Origin: Puccinellia tenuiflora
Lineage: Eukaryota; Streptophyta; Magnoliopsida; Poales; Poaceae
NCBI GenBank assembly: GCA_012064385.1
Contig: QRDG01000024.1
Coordinates: 501,563 to 565,562, forward strand
Direction: 5' to 3'
DNA length: 64,000 bases
Position numbers and translations under genes: made by a program. Each line of letters starts with the position of its first letter. Position 1 is the stretch's first letter. Below, in pieces: positions 33,245 to 43,126 of the stretch. The notes beneath the pieces were generated by a model, which was not told the origin of the DNA, made no database searches, and worked only from the letters and a program-made list of their open reading frames with translations.

Positions 33245-36200
33245 GAAAGCGCGCTCGTCGAGTTCCTGCGCGAGAACTGGAAGATATTCGCCTGGCAACC
33301 TTCTGACATGCCAGGGATACCAAGGGAACTCGCCGAGCACTCCTTACGCGTCCGAAAGACGCTAGACCAGTCAAGCAGACCTTGAGGCGCTTCGCGGGTC
33401 CTAAGAGAGATGCTATCAGCAAGGAGATCGACCGGCTGCTTCACGCCGGATTTATTCGGGAAATAAAGGACTCAGAGTGGGTAGCAAACCCGGTACTGGT
33501 GGAAAAGAAGAAGACGAAGAAACTCCGCATGTGCGTCGACTTCACCGCCATCAACAAATGCTGCCCCAAGGATCACTTTCCGCTCCCGCGGATTGATCAG
33601 ATCGTCGATTCGACTGCAGGCTGTGCACGCCTATCCTTCCTGGATGCCTACTCTGGGTACCAGCAGATCAGGATGAAAGTCGAGGACCAGGAGAAGACGG
33701 CGTTCATCACACCACACGGTGTATTCTGTTACCAGATGATGCCCTTCGGGTTGAAGAACGCTGGAGCCACATACCAGCGCACGATGCAGGCCTGCTTGAA
33801 GGAGCTCATAGGACAGATCGTCCAGGTCTACGTCGATGACATAGTCGTCACCACCCGCACAGAGGACAGCCTCATCGACGACCTCCGCAAGGTCTTCGAC
33901 GCGCTTAACGAGTACCAGATCAAGTTAAACCCAGAAAAGTGCGTCTTCGGCGTCCCAGCCGGAGAACTACTGGGGTATCTTGTCTCTGCGAGAGGAATCG
34001 AAGCCAACCCTGAGAAGGTGCAGAACATACTCGACATGCCTGCACCGACCAAACTTCATGAAGTACAACGCCTAGCCGGCAGAGTCGCAGCACTCAGTCG
34101 GTTTATTAGTAAGTTGGGAGAAAAGGCCCTGCCCTTCTACCAACTGATGAAAAAGGCAGACAAGTTCGAGTGGACAGAGGAGGCACAAGATGCATTCGAC
34201 AAACTGAAGCAGACCCTCACAACCCCTCCAGTGCTGGTGGCACCACATGAGAACGAGCCACTGTACCTATATGTGGCAGCCACGAACAGGGTGGTCAGTA
34301 CCGTACTCGTAGTCGAGCGGGAGGAAGAAGGAAAGAGTCACCCTATTCAGCGACCTGTGTATTACCTCAGCGAGGTGCTAACTGATTCCAAGCAGCGATA
34401 CCCGCACTACCAGAAGCTGGCATACGGAGTTTTCATGACGTCCAGGAAGGTGGTCCACTATTTCTCCGAGCACCCGATCACGGTGGTAAGCTCCTCTGCC
34501 CTATCCGACATCCTCACTAACCCAGCCGCGACAGGAAGAGTCGCCAAGTGGGTTGTCGAGTTAGGGCCGTGGGGGCTGAAGTACGCACACCCGAAGGCAA
34601 TCAAGGCCCAGGTCCTCCCAGAGTTCACCACAGAGTGGATAGAAGCACAACTGCCCGACGAGCCCGACTTGTCCAATGCATGGACAATGTATTTTGATGG
34701 ATCCAAGAAATTCAACTCAGCCGGAGCAGGAGTCGTGCTCATTTCACCTAAAGGCGACAAGCTGAAGTACGTGCTGCAGATGAAGTTCCCAACTCCTTCC
34801 AACAACGAAGCAGAGTACGAAGCCCTGATCCACGGCATGCGGATGGCCCAGAACTGCGGCGCCACTCGCCTCATGATCTACGGCGACTCCTATCTGGTTG
34901 TGCAGCAAACCATGAAGCAGTGTGATGCCATCGCTGACAACATGATAGCCTACAGGGAGCTGTACAATCAGCTGGAAGGCCTCTTCGACGGCTGTGAACT
35001 GCGGCACATCGGCCGCGAAAGCAACGAAGAAGCTGACATCCTGGCCAACCTAGGATCAGATCGAGCTCCGGTGCCACCCGGAGTCTTCCTCGAGTGCATC
35101 ACACAGCGCTCAATCAAGGTCCGGCCCCCGCCAGGACCCTCTACATCGACAACAAGCACCGCCAACCCGCCAAGCACGGAGAAGGAGGTCATGGAGATAA
35201 TGCTAGTCGAGCCCACGTGGACAAGCCCGTATCTGGCCTACATGCTGCACCAGCGGCTGCCGGAGAACCCAGTCGAAGCCAAGCGCATCGTCCGCCGTTC
35301 CAAAGGCTTCACCATCATCAATGGCGAGCTCTACAAGAGAAGCATCTCAGGAGTACTCCAAAGGTGCATCGATCCAGCCGACGGCCAAGCAATCTTACTC
35401 GACATCCACGCCGGCATATGCGGGCACCACGCAAGCAGTCGAGCACTGGTGGCCAAGGCCTTGCGAGCAGGGTTCTACTGGCCCACCGCAATGCAAGACG
35501 CAGAAGAGCTGGTCAGAAAATGCGTTGGCTGTCAGGAGTTCGCCAACAAGCCGCATGCACCAGCGTCGGCACTGAAGACAATACCACTCGCGTGGCCCTT
35601 CGCGCAATGGGGACTCGACATGGTAGGTCCCTTCAAGAAATCCTCCCCAGGCGGGCACACTCACCTCCTGGTGGCAGTCGACAAGTTCACGAAGTGGATC
35701 GAGGCGGTCCCAATCACAAGCTCAACCGCAACCTCAGCAGTCAACTTCATCAGGTCAATCATCTTCAGGTTCGGTGTGCCGCACGGCATCATCACCGACA
35801 ACGGGACAAACTTCACAGCCGAAGAATTCAGGGATTTCTGCTCTGAACAAGGTGTCAAGCTCAGTTATGCATCCGTCTCGCACCCGCAGTCCAACGGGCA
35901 AGTCGAGAAGGCCAACGGTCTAGTCAGCAAAGGCATCAAGAAGCGTCTGCGAGTACCATTGAAGCGAGCCGCAGGAGCCTGGGTGGAGGAGCTACCAAGT
36001 GTGCTGTGGAGCCTACGCACCACGCCAAACAGATCTACCCAGTATACACCATTCTTCATGGTGTACGGTGCCGAAGCAGTCCTGCCCTGCGACATCAAAT
36101 TTGACGCTCCACGAGTGGTGGCATACGACGAGTCTGATGCTGAAGAAGCACTTGAAGATGATATGGATGTCCTGGATGAGGCACGCGACATCGCCCTCAG

Positions 36201-36453
36201 CCGCACAGCCGTGTACCAGCAAGACCTGCGCAACTACCATGGTCGGCGACTGCGACCTAGAGCATTCGTCCCAGGGGACCTGGTTCTCCGGCTCAAGCAA
36301 AAGAAGGTGCACAAACTCGCCTCCCCATGGGAGGGGCCATATATTGTGACAGAGGCAATCGGCAACGGAGCTTACCGCCTGAAGGACTCGAAGACAGGGA
36401 CAGTCTGCAGCAATCCGTGGAACGTGGCACAGTTACGCCGCTTCTACGCCTGA
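33245..36453 (+). CDS. G2 pol: reverse transcriptase, RNase H, integrase
   Basis: From a methionine at 33382 the frame is open for 1023 residues. The true start of pol lies just after the UAG at 33244, in a frame that a one-base indel near 33350-33365 disconnects from the rest. Domains (residues from 33382): reverse transcriptase 1-330 with MCVDFTAINKCCPKDHFPLP and catalytic YVDDIVV (~149); RNase H with MYFDGS (~438), NNEAEYEAL and YGDSYL; integrase zinc finger with H-x4-H (~675) and CVGC (~714); DDE core with WGLDMVGP (~745), ITDNGTNF (~805) and GQVEKANG (~841). No chromodomain. All catalytic residues are present, so this polymerase could work if expressed. Confidence 0.9.
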
Positions 36454-36637
36454 TCAACCCCAGCTTGTAAGCTTCACCTTGTTAAGTAGCAGCAGGTTTC
36501 TTACGCACTCTTTCCCTCGCCAGGGTACCTAAGGGGACTGGAAGGGTTTTAACGAGGCGGCCTGTTTGCGAGAATCAATAAAGATATTTGAAGGAAAAGA
36601 CTTGTCATTTCTTCCTTTGCGAGCAATTAACCTAAAT
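36454..36637 (+). other. G2 post-pol spacer
   Basis: Non-coding. Includes GAATCAATAAAGATATTTG near 36572, a possible polyadenylation-type signal, and leads into the tandem array. Confidence 0.45.
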
Positions 36638-37360
36638 CCTAGGCCGCCACTCGAACCACTCGGGGGCTCGCGCCATACAGGTCTAAGTCCAGCCTAGGCC
36701 GCCACTCGAATCACTCGGGGGCTGCGCCACACAGGCATAACTCGAAAATCCTAGGCCGCCACTCGAACCACTCGGGGGCTCGCGCCATACAGGTCTAAGT
36801 CTAGCCTAGGCCGCCACTCGAATCACTCGGGGGCTGCGCCACACAGGCATAACTCGAAAATCCTAGGCCGCCACTCGAACCACTCGGGGGCTCGCGCCAT
36901 ACAGGTCTAAGTCCAGCCTAGGCCGCCACTCGAATCACTCGGGGGCTGCGCCACACAGGCATAACTCGAAAATCCTAGGCCGCCACTCGAACCACTCGGG
37001 GGCTCGCGCCGTACAGGTCTAAGTCCAGCCTAGGCCGCCACTCGAATCACTCGGGGGCTGCGCCACACAGGCATAACTCGAAAATCCTAGGCCGCCACTC
37101 GAACCACTCGGGGGCTCGCGCCATACAGGTCTAAGTCCAGCCTAGGCCGCTACTCGACTCGCTCGGGGGCTGCGCCACACAGGCATAACTCGAAAATCCT
37201 AGGCCGCCACTCGAACCACTCGGGGGCTCGCGCCATACAGGTCTAAGTCTAGCCTAGGCCGCCACTCGAAACACTCGGGGGCTGCGCCGCACAGGCATAA
37301 ACTCAGAAACCCTAGGCCGCCACTCGATTCACTCGGGGGCTCGAGCCATACAGGTCTACA
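36638..37360 (+). repeat. Tandem array, 112-bp unit, about 6.5 copies, built on polypurine-tract motifs
   Basis: CCTAGGCCGCCACTCGAA starts at 36638, 36750, 36862, 36974, 37086, 37198 and 37311, a strict 112-bp period (113 in the last). Each unit is two related ~56-bp halves, each with GCCACTCGAA(C/T)CACTCGGGGGCT. The CACTCGGGGGCT core equals the polypurine tract beside the 3' LTR (42118). The same unit is arrayed in the non-autonomous element at 15840-16395. Confidence 0.95.
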
Positions 37361-37448
37361 AGTGCAAAATCACACATATAACATCATATGGGCATACATA
37401 CATGCATATTTATGTTACAAGCTAACATCATACAACAAACTGCTCTTC

Positions 37449-38319
37449 TTAGTCGACAGGCTCTTCCTTTGGCGCGTCCAGTGGCCCTACACGTCGCTCT
37501 GTATGATTCAGGACCTGTCGCATCACCTGACGTGCGGCCTCAAGGGATTCAGCATAATCAACATCCCTGGGCAAGCCATCAAGTATTCTGTCCAAGGGAA
37601 CATGAGGTCGATGCAGTCGAACATAGGCAAACGCCGTGTTGGCCCCGGCAACAAGCTGACCGAGGACGACCCCCTTCAATGCCCTGCTACTGCGGAACCT
37701 CTCCAACAGCGCGGGCAACCCTTCCGGCTGTTCATCAAGGGGGAAGAACACTTTGTTGATTTGCCAGAGTGCTTTCCTGCAACCTTCAAGAACGAACGCA
37801 GCTCGCCAGGTGCGATCCAGCATCCGCGCGAGTATACGGCCCTCTCCCTTATGTACCCAGAATTGGCGAGCTTCGACCGAATTACCGGTGGCCTCACTAT
37901 CCACGCGCTCGTCCACTCGAGCGTTCTCGGCTTGCCAGTCGGGATTAACAACTGCAATTAACGGGTCAAGGTGCAGAACAACACAAGCATGAAGAAATCA
38001 AAGAGAAGCAGCTAGAGCCCAAACCTTGTAGCTGTCGACATATCAGATCAATCTGGTCAAGAAGGAACCGTTCGCGCTGATTGAACGGCCCAGCGGAACG
38101 CGCCCTGAGGCGTTCAAGCTCCACTTCAGTTCTCCGCAGCTTCGACTCAAGTTCAGTGATCTTGTTCCTCATATAGTTAAACACCCGCTGGTCGTTCACG
38201 CTCCGTCTGGGAGTTGCATCAGCTAGGCCCTGTTGGCGAGCGGGCGCAGCAGAAGAGGTACCCTCACCCTCATTCACACGGGTGGCCTCGGCGACTTCAA
38301 GAGCAGCATTTTCATCAGG
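37449..38319 (-). CDS. Antisense coding segment 2 of G2 (two exons, 265 aa, 5' end undetermined)
   Basis: Minus-strand exons 38319-38025 and 37951-37449, joined at consensus-like sites (CAAG/GTTTGG donor, AATTGCAG acceptor), give 265 residues to a stop at 37449. The first exon opens in phase 0 after a TTGGCAG acceptor, so an upstream exon must exist. One candidate is exon 6 of the antisense gene to the right, using a GCT/GTGTAG donor just before its stop. The protein has a coiled-coil-like stretch (NKITELESKLRRTEVELERL) and a hydrophilic C-terminal half (RILARMLDRTWRAAFVLE). No known family was recognised. It ends just before the 112-bp array. Confidence 0.55.
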
Positions 38320-38475
38320 CTGCCAAGTTAAGTGGTGTCAAACAGAAGCCATATTCATTATAGCAAAAGACTCGAAGAGGTACATTGACATGGAGGAATC
38401 AGGAATTGCATTGATAAATAGACTTCATTATGTTCACTACAAAAGGCGAATCAAAAGGGAACCCTACTACACAGA

Positions 38476-41141
38476 CTACACAGCAGACTCCGACTGCGAG
38501 CGACTCTTCTTGGAGGCCAACTCTGCAGCTCTGGCAAGCTTCCTCTCAAAGGTATCAATCAGCTTAACAGCTAACTGACTTGCTCTTGCCTTGACGCTGT
38601 TTAGCGACTTGGTCTTGCCATCGGGCTTTCGAGGAAAGTCGCTGACAACTGCCTCGAAGTCGCCTGCAACCTCATGACCAAGCAAAAGCCGGAAAGTGAA
38701 CTCTGAGCCGCGTACCGTCTGGGCACGCGTGTAGTCCGCCAGGGTGGTCGCCTCGCCTTCAAACGGGGACGCAAGCGCGTCAACATCGGTCGGCAACGGT
38801 TGGCTGGGGAAGATGCTCCGATGCACACTCGCCAGAGCATCCTTAGACTTCTGCAGCTCCGCCGAAGATTGCTGCAGTGCAGTCGAAGCATACGCATGGG
38901 CACGATCAACGAAGCCAACAGCCGTCTCCAGGTCGACATTCTCACTGGAAGACTCTGCTGGAGGAGCGCCTCCGCACGACTCTGAACAACGTGGATGACC
39001 GCATTTATGACACATCAGAAGTCGACAAAAGTCAAAGTAGGCAACGAGCCGAGATACTCACCTCCGATCGCATTGGCGAGTCCGAGCAAGCGTTCAACCT
39101 GGGTCCTCTCTAGGTCACCCCGAGTTTGTTCACGCTGTCGAGCTGCACCGAGGGATCTCTCCAGCTCCGCGATCCGCTTCGCCATGCTCTCCTTTTCGCC
39201 TGTGGATTATCGGAGCAAGGTCAATAATGAAGACGATCGAAGCACCGCTCGAATGCAAAAGGTTAATACTCACTGTTGGCTTGCTCCAGAGCAGTGCGGA
39301 GTCGACCTTCCTCTTTCTCCATTCGCATGAAGGTTGTGGCTCCCTCTAGCAGCTGACGACAAAACGGCTGTGCAAAGAAGCAAAAGTGTCAATCTGTGCC
39401 CGACTATCCTAGTCACGCACATCTTCGGGGGCTACTCCCATCGGGAGCGCTGTTCGCGCACCCGACACAAGAAATTGCAAGGCTAAGACAGAATATACTT
39501 ACATGCTCAAGCAGCTCAGCATCTACTGCAGTCGTATCAGCAGTTTTTTCTGGCCCCTTGGAGGTCGACGTCTTCAACGTCAAGGGATTATTGGCCTCAG
39601 GCGCCTCTTCGGGTGCCCCAGTGGTTCGCTCCGGGACAGCCGCAGATTGATGTTCCTCTTCTCGAGGCGAAGAGCCATCTCCACCAGTGTGATGGCTGTG
39701 TAAAGAAGCAAAACTTCAGGAAAGCGTCCGAGGAGTCGAAAGAAGAACAAAGACAAAAAGGTGTACTCGCAGAGGCTTACCTGGTGACATCTTCATCCTC
39801 GCTGCTCATGGGAGGAGATGCCATCCCCCCAAACCCAGCGGGCGGCGCTGAATTCAGTGGAGACACGAACAGCGGATCAACCGGCTCACTCGCATCGGAG
39901 GATGAGTCGCGGGCTTCCTTGTCCTCTGCAACCACCTCCTTCAAAGGAGACGACCCCGAGGTGGAGTCGACATTCCTTCGTCTTAGCCGCTTCCGCAGCG
40001 GCTCTTCATCTTCGTCATCCTCTTCTGCTTCCTCATTCGGCGAGTGAGCAGAAGGGAGTTCATCTTCATCGTCGTCCTGCTCGACGACTGTGGCCTCATC
40101 GTGAGGTCCATTCTCCATCAGCGGAGGAAGGCTCACATAAGCCCTTCGATCCTGACGAGCAGCGAGGAGAAAAGCGAGTCAAGAAAAACAGTCGACTAAA
40201 GCAAAGCAAAGAGAATTCAAGGTGCTTACCTCAGGCACGGGATTGTTTGGCCCATATGGTTCGACTGGGCAGCTAACGTTGCACGGATCGGCGGCCCGAA
40301 GGCTGGTGATGTTCTTCACCTTAGTCGCGATCTGTGCGTCATCAAGCGAGGTGTCGACTGCAAGCTCCCACATTGGCTGGCGTCGACTCAGCGGCTGCAC
40401 CTTCAGCTTGTGGAAAGTTGCGATAAGGTGAATGCCACCTGTCTCGCGTCCGAGCGTCGTCAGCAACCCGCGGAGCAGCGCCAGCAGTGGCTTGGTCGAC
40501 TCCTTGTCCTCCTTTGACAGAGGGTGCGACCAGGCCTTGGTCCTTCGCAGCGGTCGATCAGCGGCGAACTCGGGAAGGCCTTCTTGGTCCCACTTGATGT
40601 AGAACCATTTCTTCCGCCAGTTCTGGACGGAGTCGGATTTCTTCAGCTGGAAGAAGCTTGTGTCGCCGCGCAGCTGGATTCCGAAGCCGCCCACGGGGAA
40701 CGTCTGCTTCGACCGCCCCACCATCCGTCGCACCATGAAGAGCGACTTCCACAAGTTCCAGTTGGGTGCGATCCCCAAAAAGCACTCGCATAACACAATA
40801 AAGCTCGCAATGTTCAATACGCTGTTGGGATTCAGATCATGCATCTGAATCCCATAGGCGTAGAGAAGACCACGAACAAAATCATGGATGGGGAACCCGA
40901 AGCCTCGTGGAAGGAACTCCACGAAGCACACGCGCTCCCCATCGCGAGGAGAGGGGATCACATCCTTATCGGGGGCGCGCGTCGTCGCCGTGTTCGTCGG
41001 CGGCAGCAACCCTTGTTCGCGGAGGGTGTCCAGCTCCGCCGCCTTCACGGACGATTTCCCCCAATCGCCCTCCAGCTTCTTCATTCCGGCGTCGTCGCCG
41101 GCGGCGGAGCCTTCCGCTCCCTTCACCCTCTTCTGGCCCAT
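38476..41141 (-). CDS. Antisense gene of G2 with putative-gypsy-type-transposon domain, six exons
   Basis: Minus-strand exons: 41141-40230, 40151-39781, 39695-39503, 39367-39274, 39199-39062, 38981-38476. All predicted introns are GT-AG and short (79-135 bases). The exons total 2214 bases, an exact open frame of 737 residues plus stop. The first exon contains GERVCFVEFLPRGFGFPIHD and LLYAYGIQMHDLNPNSVLNI with LCECFLGIAPNWNLW, typical of Pfam PF04195. Such genes lie antisense between pol and the 3' LTR in Tat-lineage Gypsy elements. Later exons are acidic and serine-rich (EEDDEDEEPLRKRLRRR has a basic, possibly nuclear-localising cluster), then coiled-coil-like (AKRIAELERSLGAARQRE). The function is unknown in the family. 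Exon limits are inferred, not observed. Confidence 0.75.
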
Positions 41142-42117
41142 GGTGCTAGCGGGGGAGGAGAGAGTCTCTGGTGAACTGGGCGCAAGGGCAGCAATGGAGG
41201 AACAGCACTGGAGGAGAAAGCAGATGAGATGGCGGCGAAATGAGGAAGGCGTGAACTATTCCCCACCGCGGTGAAGATTATGTACCGCGGGGTCAGTTCA
41301 TCCTGGCCGTCCTCCACGATGCGGCAATTCGAGGTAACATCCGGCCGTCCACGTGTTGCGCGGAGATAGCAACCGTCGCCGGCCACGCCGCCCACTACGC
41401 GCGGGAATCGAGGCGCCATCATCATGCCACGAAAATTTCGCGCCCAACGGTCAGAACAGTCAACACTGACACCGGGACCACTCTGTTACGTCCCATCGGA
41501 CGCAGAGCACGCCGAAAACGTCAGCCCTGACGTCATCACGCGGAGGCGTGTCAAGTAAGCTAACGGGCTGATGGAGCACCCGGACAGATTTTTCGAGTGC
41601 AACAAGGAACAGTAAGCTCTGAGAGCTGAGTCGACTCGAGCTCCGGTGCCACCCTCCATTCGAGTGAGACAAGTACATAGTAAGCTTTACAAAGCTGATG
41701 ACACCCGAGTTCATCATTCGAGTGGACTCCAACCAGTAAGCTTTCAGAGCTGAGTTTAAGTCGATTCCGTAGGCCATCAAGGCTGAGTACAAAGTAAGTC
41801 GAGCAAGGCCAGTTTTGACTTGGGCATTTCGAGTCATCTTTTTACTCCCATCGGGAGTGGGCTTTTCGACTGAAGAAAAATTGAGTTTAACCTCAATTGC
41901 AAGCAATTCAGCTTAATCTCGGGGGCTACTCCCATCGGGAGCGCTGTTCGCGCACCCGATGATTAAGGACAACGACAGTCGAAAGCTGGCGAGTCAAGAA
42001 GATCATGAAGCACACTCGATTATTCAAGACAGTAGCAGCCGAAGATTGGCTCGCGAAGGAGTCAGGTGGCATGCCCGGAGGAAGGAGTCCTTTACTCGAC
42101 TCTGCGATTCGACTAAG
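41142..42117. other. G2 region between antisense gene start and polypurine tract
   Basis: Upstream (promoter side) of the antisense gene and 3' untranslated for the sense strand. It holds short CAAGTAAGCT/GTAAGCTTTCAGAGCTGA-type repeats at 41600-41800. A block at 41840-41960 (CTCGGGGGCTACTCCCATCG then GGAGCGCTGTTCGCGC) is shared with 39425-39470 and with the non-autonomous element at 15340-15480. No gene. Confidence 0.55.
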
Positions 42118-42131
42118 CACTCGGGGGCTAC
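42118..42131 (+). other. G2 polypurine tract
   Basis: CACTCGGGGGCTAC directly before the 3' LTR; primes plus-strand synthesis in LTR retrotransposons. Same sequence as in the non-autonomous element. Confidence 0.75.
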
Positions 42132-42565
42132 TGTCGTGGGGCTACCTTTCGGGTGCCCCACGGTGGTGGTACCTGGGTCACGCCAAGAGAAGCCCATTGA
42201 AGCCCATGAAGTGTACCGTGTGGCCCAAGTAGTCGGTTAGGCCGGTGAGAGTTCTCTTTATCTTGTAACGTGCAATCTGCACCGTCCACCCGAGACCTGG
42301 CCTGTGATATAAAGGCCAGGAGGGTGCGTCGTCTAGGTCAAGAAAGCAACCAGCAAGCAAACCCTAGCGAGATCGCATCTCGCCATTGTAGCCACCTCGA
42401 TAATTCCAGACAAGCAGGAGTAGGTCTTTACCTCACCTCGAGGGGCCGAACCTGGGTAAAACTCGCCCCCTGTTAGCCGTCTTAACCACCAACGATTCAT
42501 ACTCTCTCCCCCTCAATCAACCCGGGGTACATAACCTTGGGATTTGCCGAGTCCACTACTCGTCA
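42132..42565 (+). repeat. G2 3' LTR
   Basis: 434 bp, TGTCGTGGGG...ACTCGTCA, TATAAA at 42308-42313. Differs from the 5' LTR by a few substitutions and a GAAA insertion. Confidence 0.92.
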
Positions 42566-43126
42566 AGTGCACTTGACAACATGTTGAGTGTGCAACAATC
42601 CCCGAAGGACAAGAGAGGACTTGGATTCAACTCCAACATCAAGACCAAGTCCAAGGTTGAGAAGAAGAAGAAGGGCCAAGTTCAAGTCAAGAATCTGGCC
42701 AAGATCATTTGCTTCAAGTGCAAGCTAGAAGGGCACCATGTCCGGGATTGCCCAATGAAGAAGAAGATGTCTCTTAGTGAGAAGCAACTAGGGAAGCGGC
42801 CTCTTGTTCAATCTCGTGCTCAACCACGAGTTGAACAACGACCACCTCCTAAGAAGACTCAAGCCAATGCTCCTCAAGTTAAGGAGCCTAGGAAGAAGAT
42901 AGAGAAGAGTCGGTGTTGCTACCTTTGCCGTGGCAGAGGTCATTTTGCTTCTTCATGCACTAACGATACCTCATCCAACCCTATCATAATTGATGATATT
43001 TACTCTCTTGGGAAGGATAGAGTTGGCAATGTGTTTGCCAAATATGTGGGAGCTCAAAGTGGTGTCAAGAAAAGCACCATTTGGGTTCCCAAACCTATTG
43101 TGACTAACCTCTTAGGACCCAACTAA
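42566..43126 (+). pseudogene. SIRE-type Copia gag, C-terminal part with two zinc knuckles
   Basis: The frame is open from the G2 junction (SALDNMLSVQQSPKDKRG) to the stop at 43126. It includes a lysine-rich segment and two CCHC knuckles: CFKCKLEGHHVRDC (about residues 49-62 from the first methionine at 42581) and CYLCRGRGHFASSC. It ends STIWVPKPIVTNLLGPN. The N-terminal capsid is missing because G2 inserted here or rearranged the site. Two knuckles in tandem are usual for nucleic-acid-binding gag of this lineage. Confidence 0.75.

Larger units (their letters stand above)
29468..42565 (+). mobile_element. G2: Tat-lineage Gypsy retrotransposon, 13.1 kb, with antisense genes
   Basis: Two LTRs of 428 and 434 bp differ at only about seven positions including small indels. 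Order: 5' LTR, tRNA-Asp primer site, gag-protease (29935-33243), in-frame UAG, pol (reverse transcriptase, RNase H, integrase, ending 36453), 112-bp tandem array, antisense genes (37449-41141), polypurine tract, 3' LTR. No chromodomain follows integrase. Large size, tRNA-Asp-type primer site and an antisense gene with a putative-gypsy-type-transposon domain between pol and the 3' LTR are hallmarks of the Tat/Retand lineage. Gag-pro carries frameshifts, so G2 cannot move alone. Flanking 5-mers CCGAC and AGTGC do not match. Confidence 0.9.

Noticed and set aside
33828..35858. Minus-strand frames opposite pol
   Set aside because: Shadows of the pol coding strand; no domain, unlike the true antisense gene at 38476-41141.
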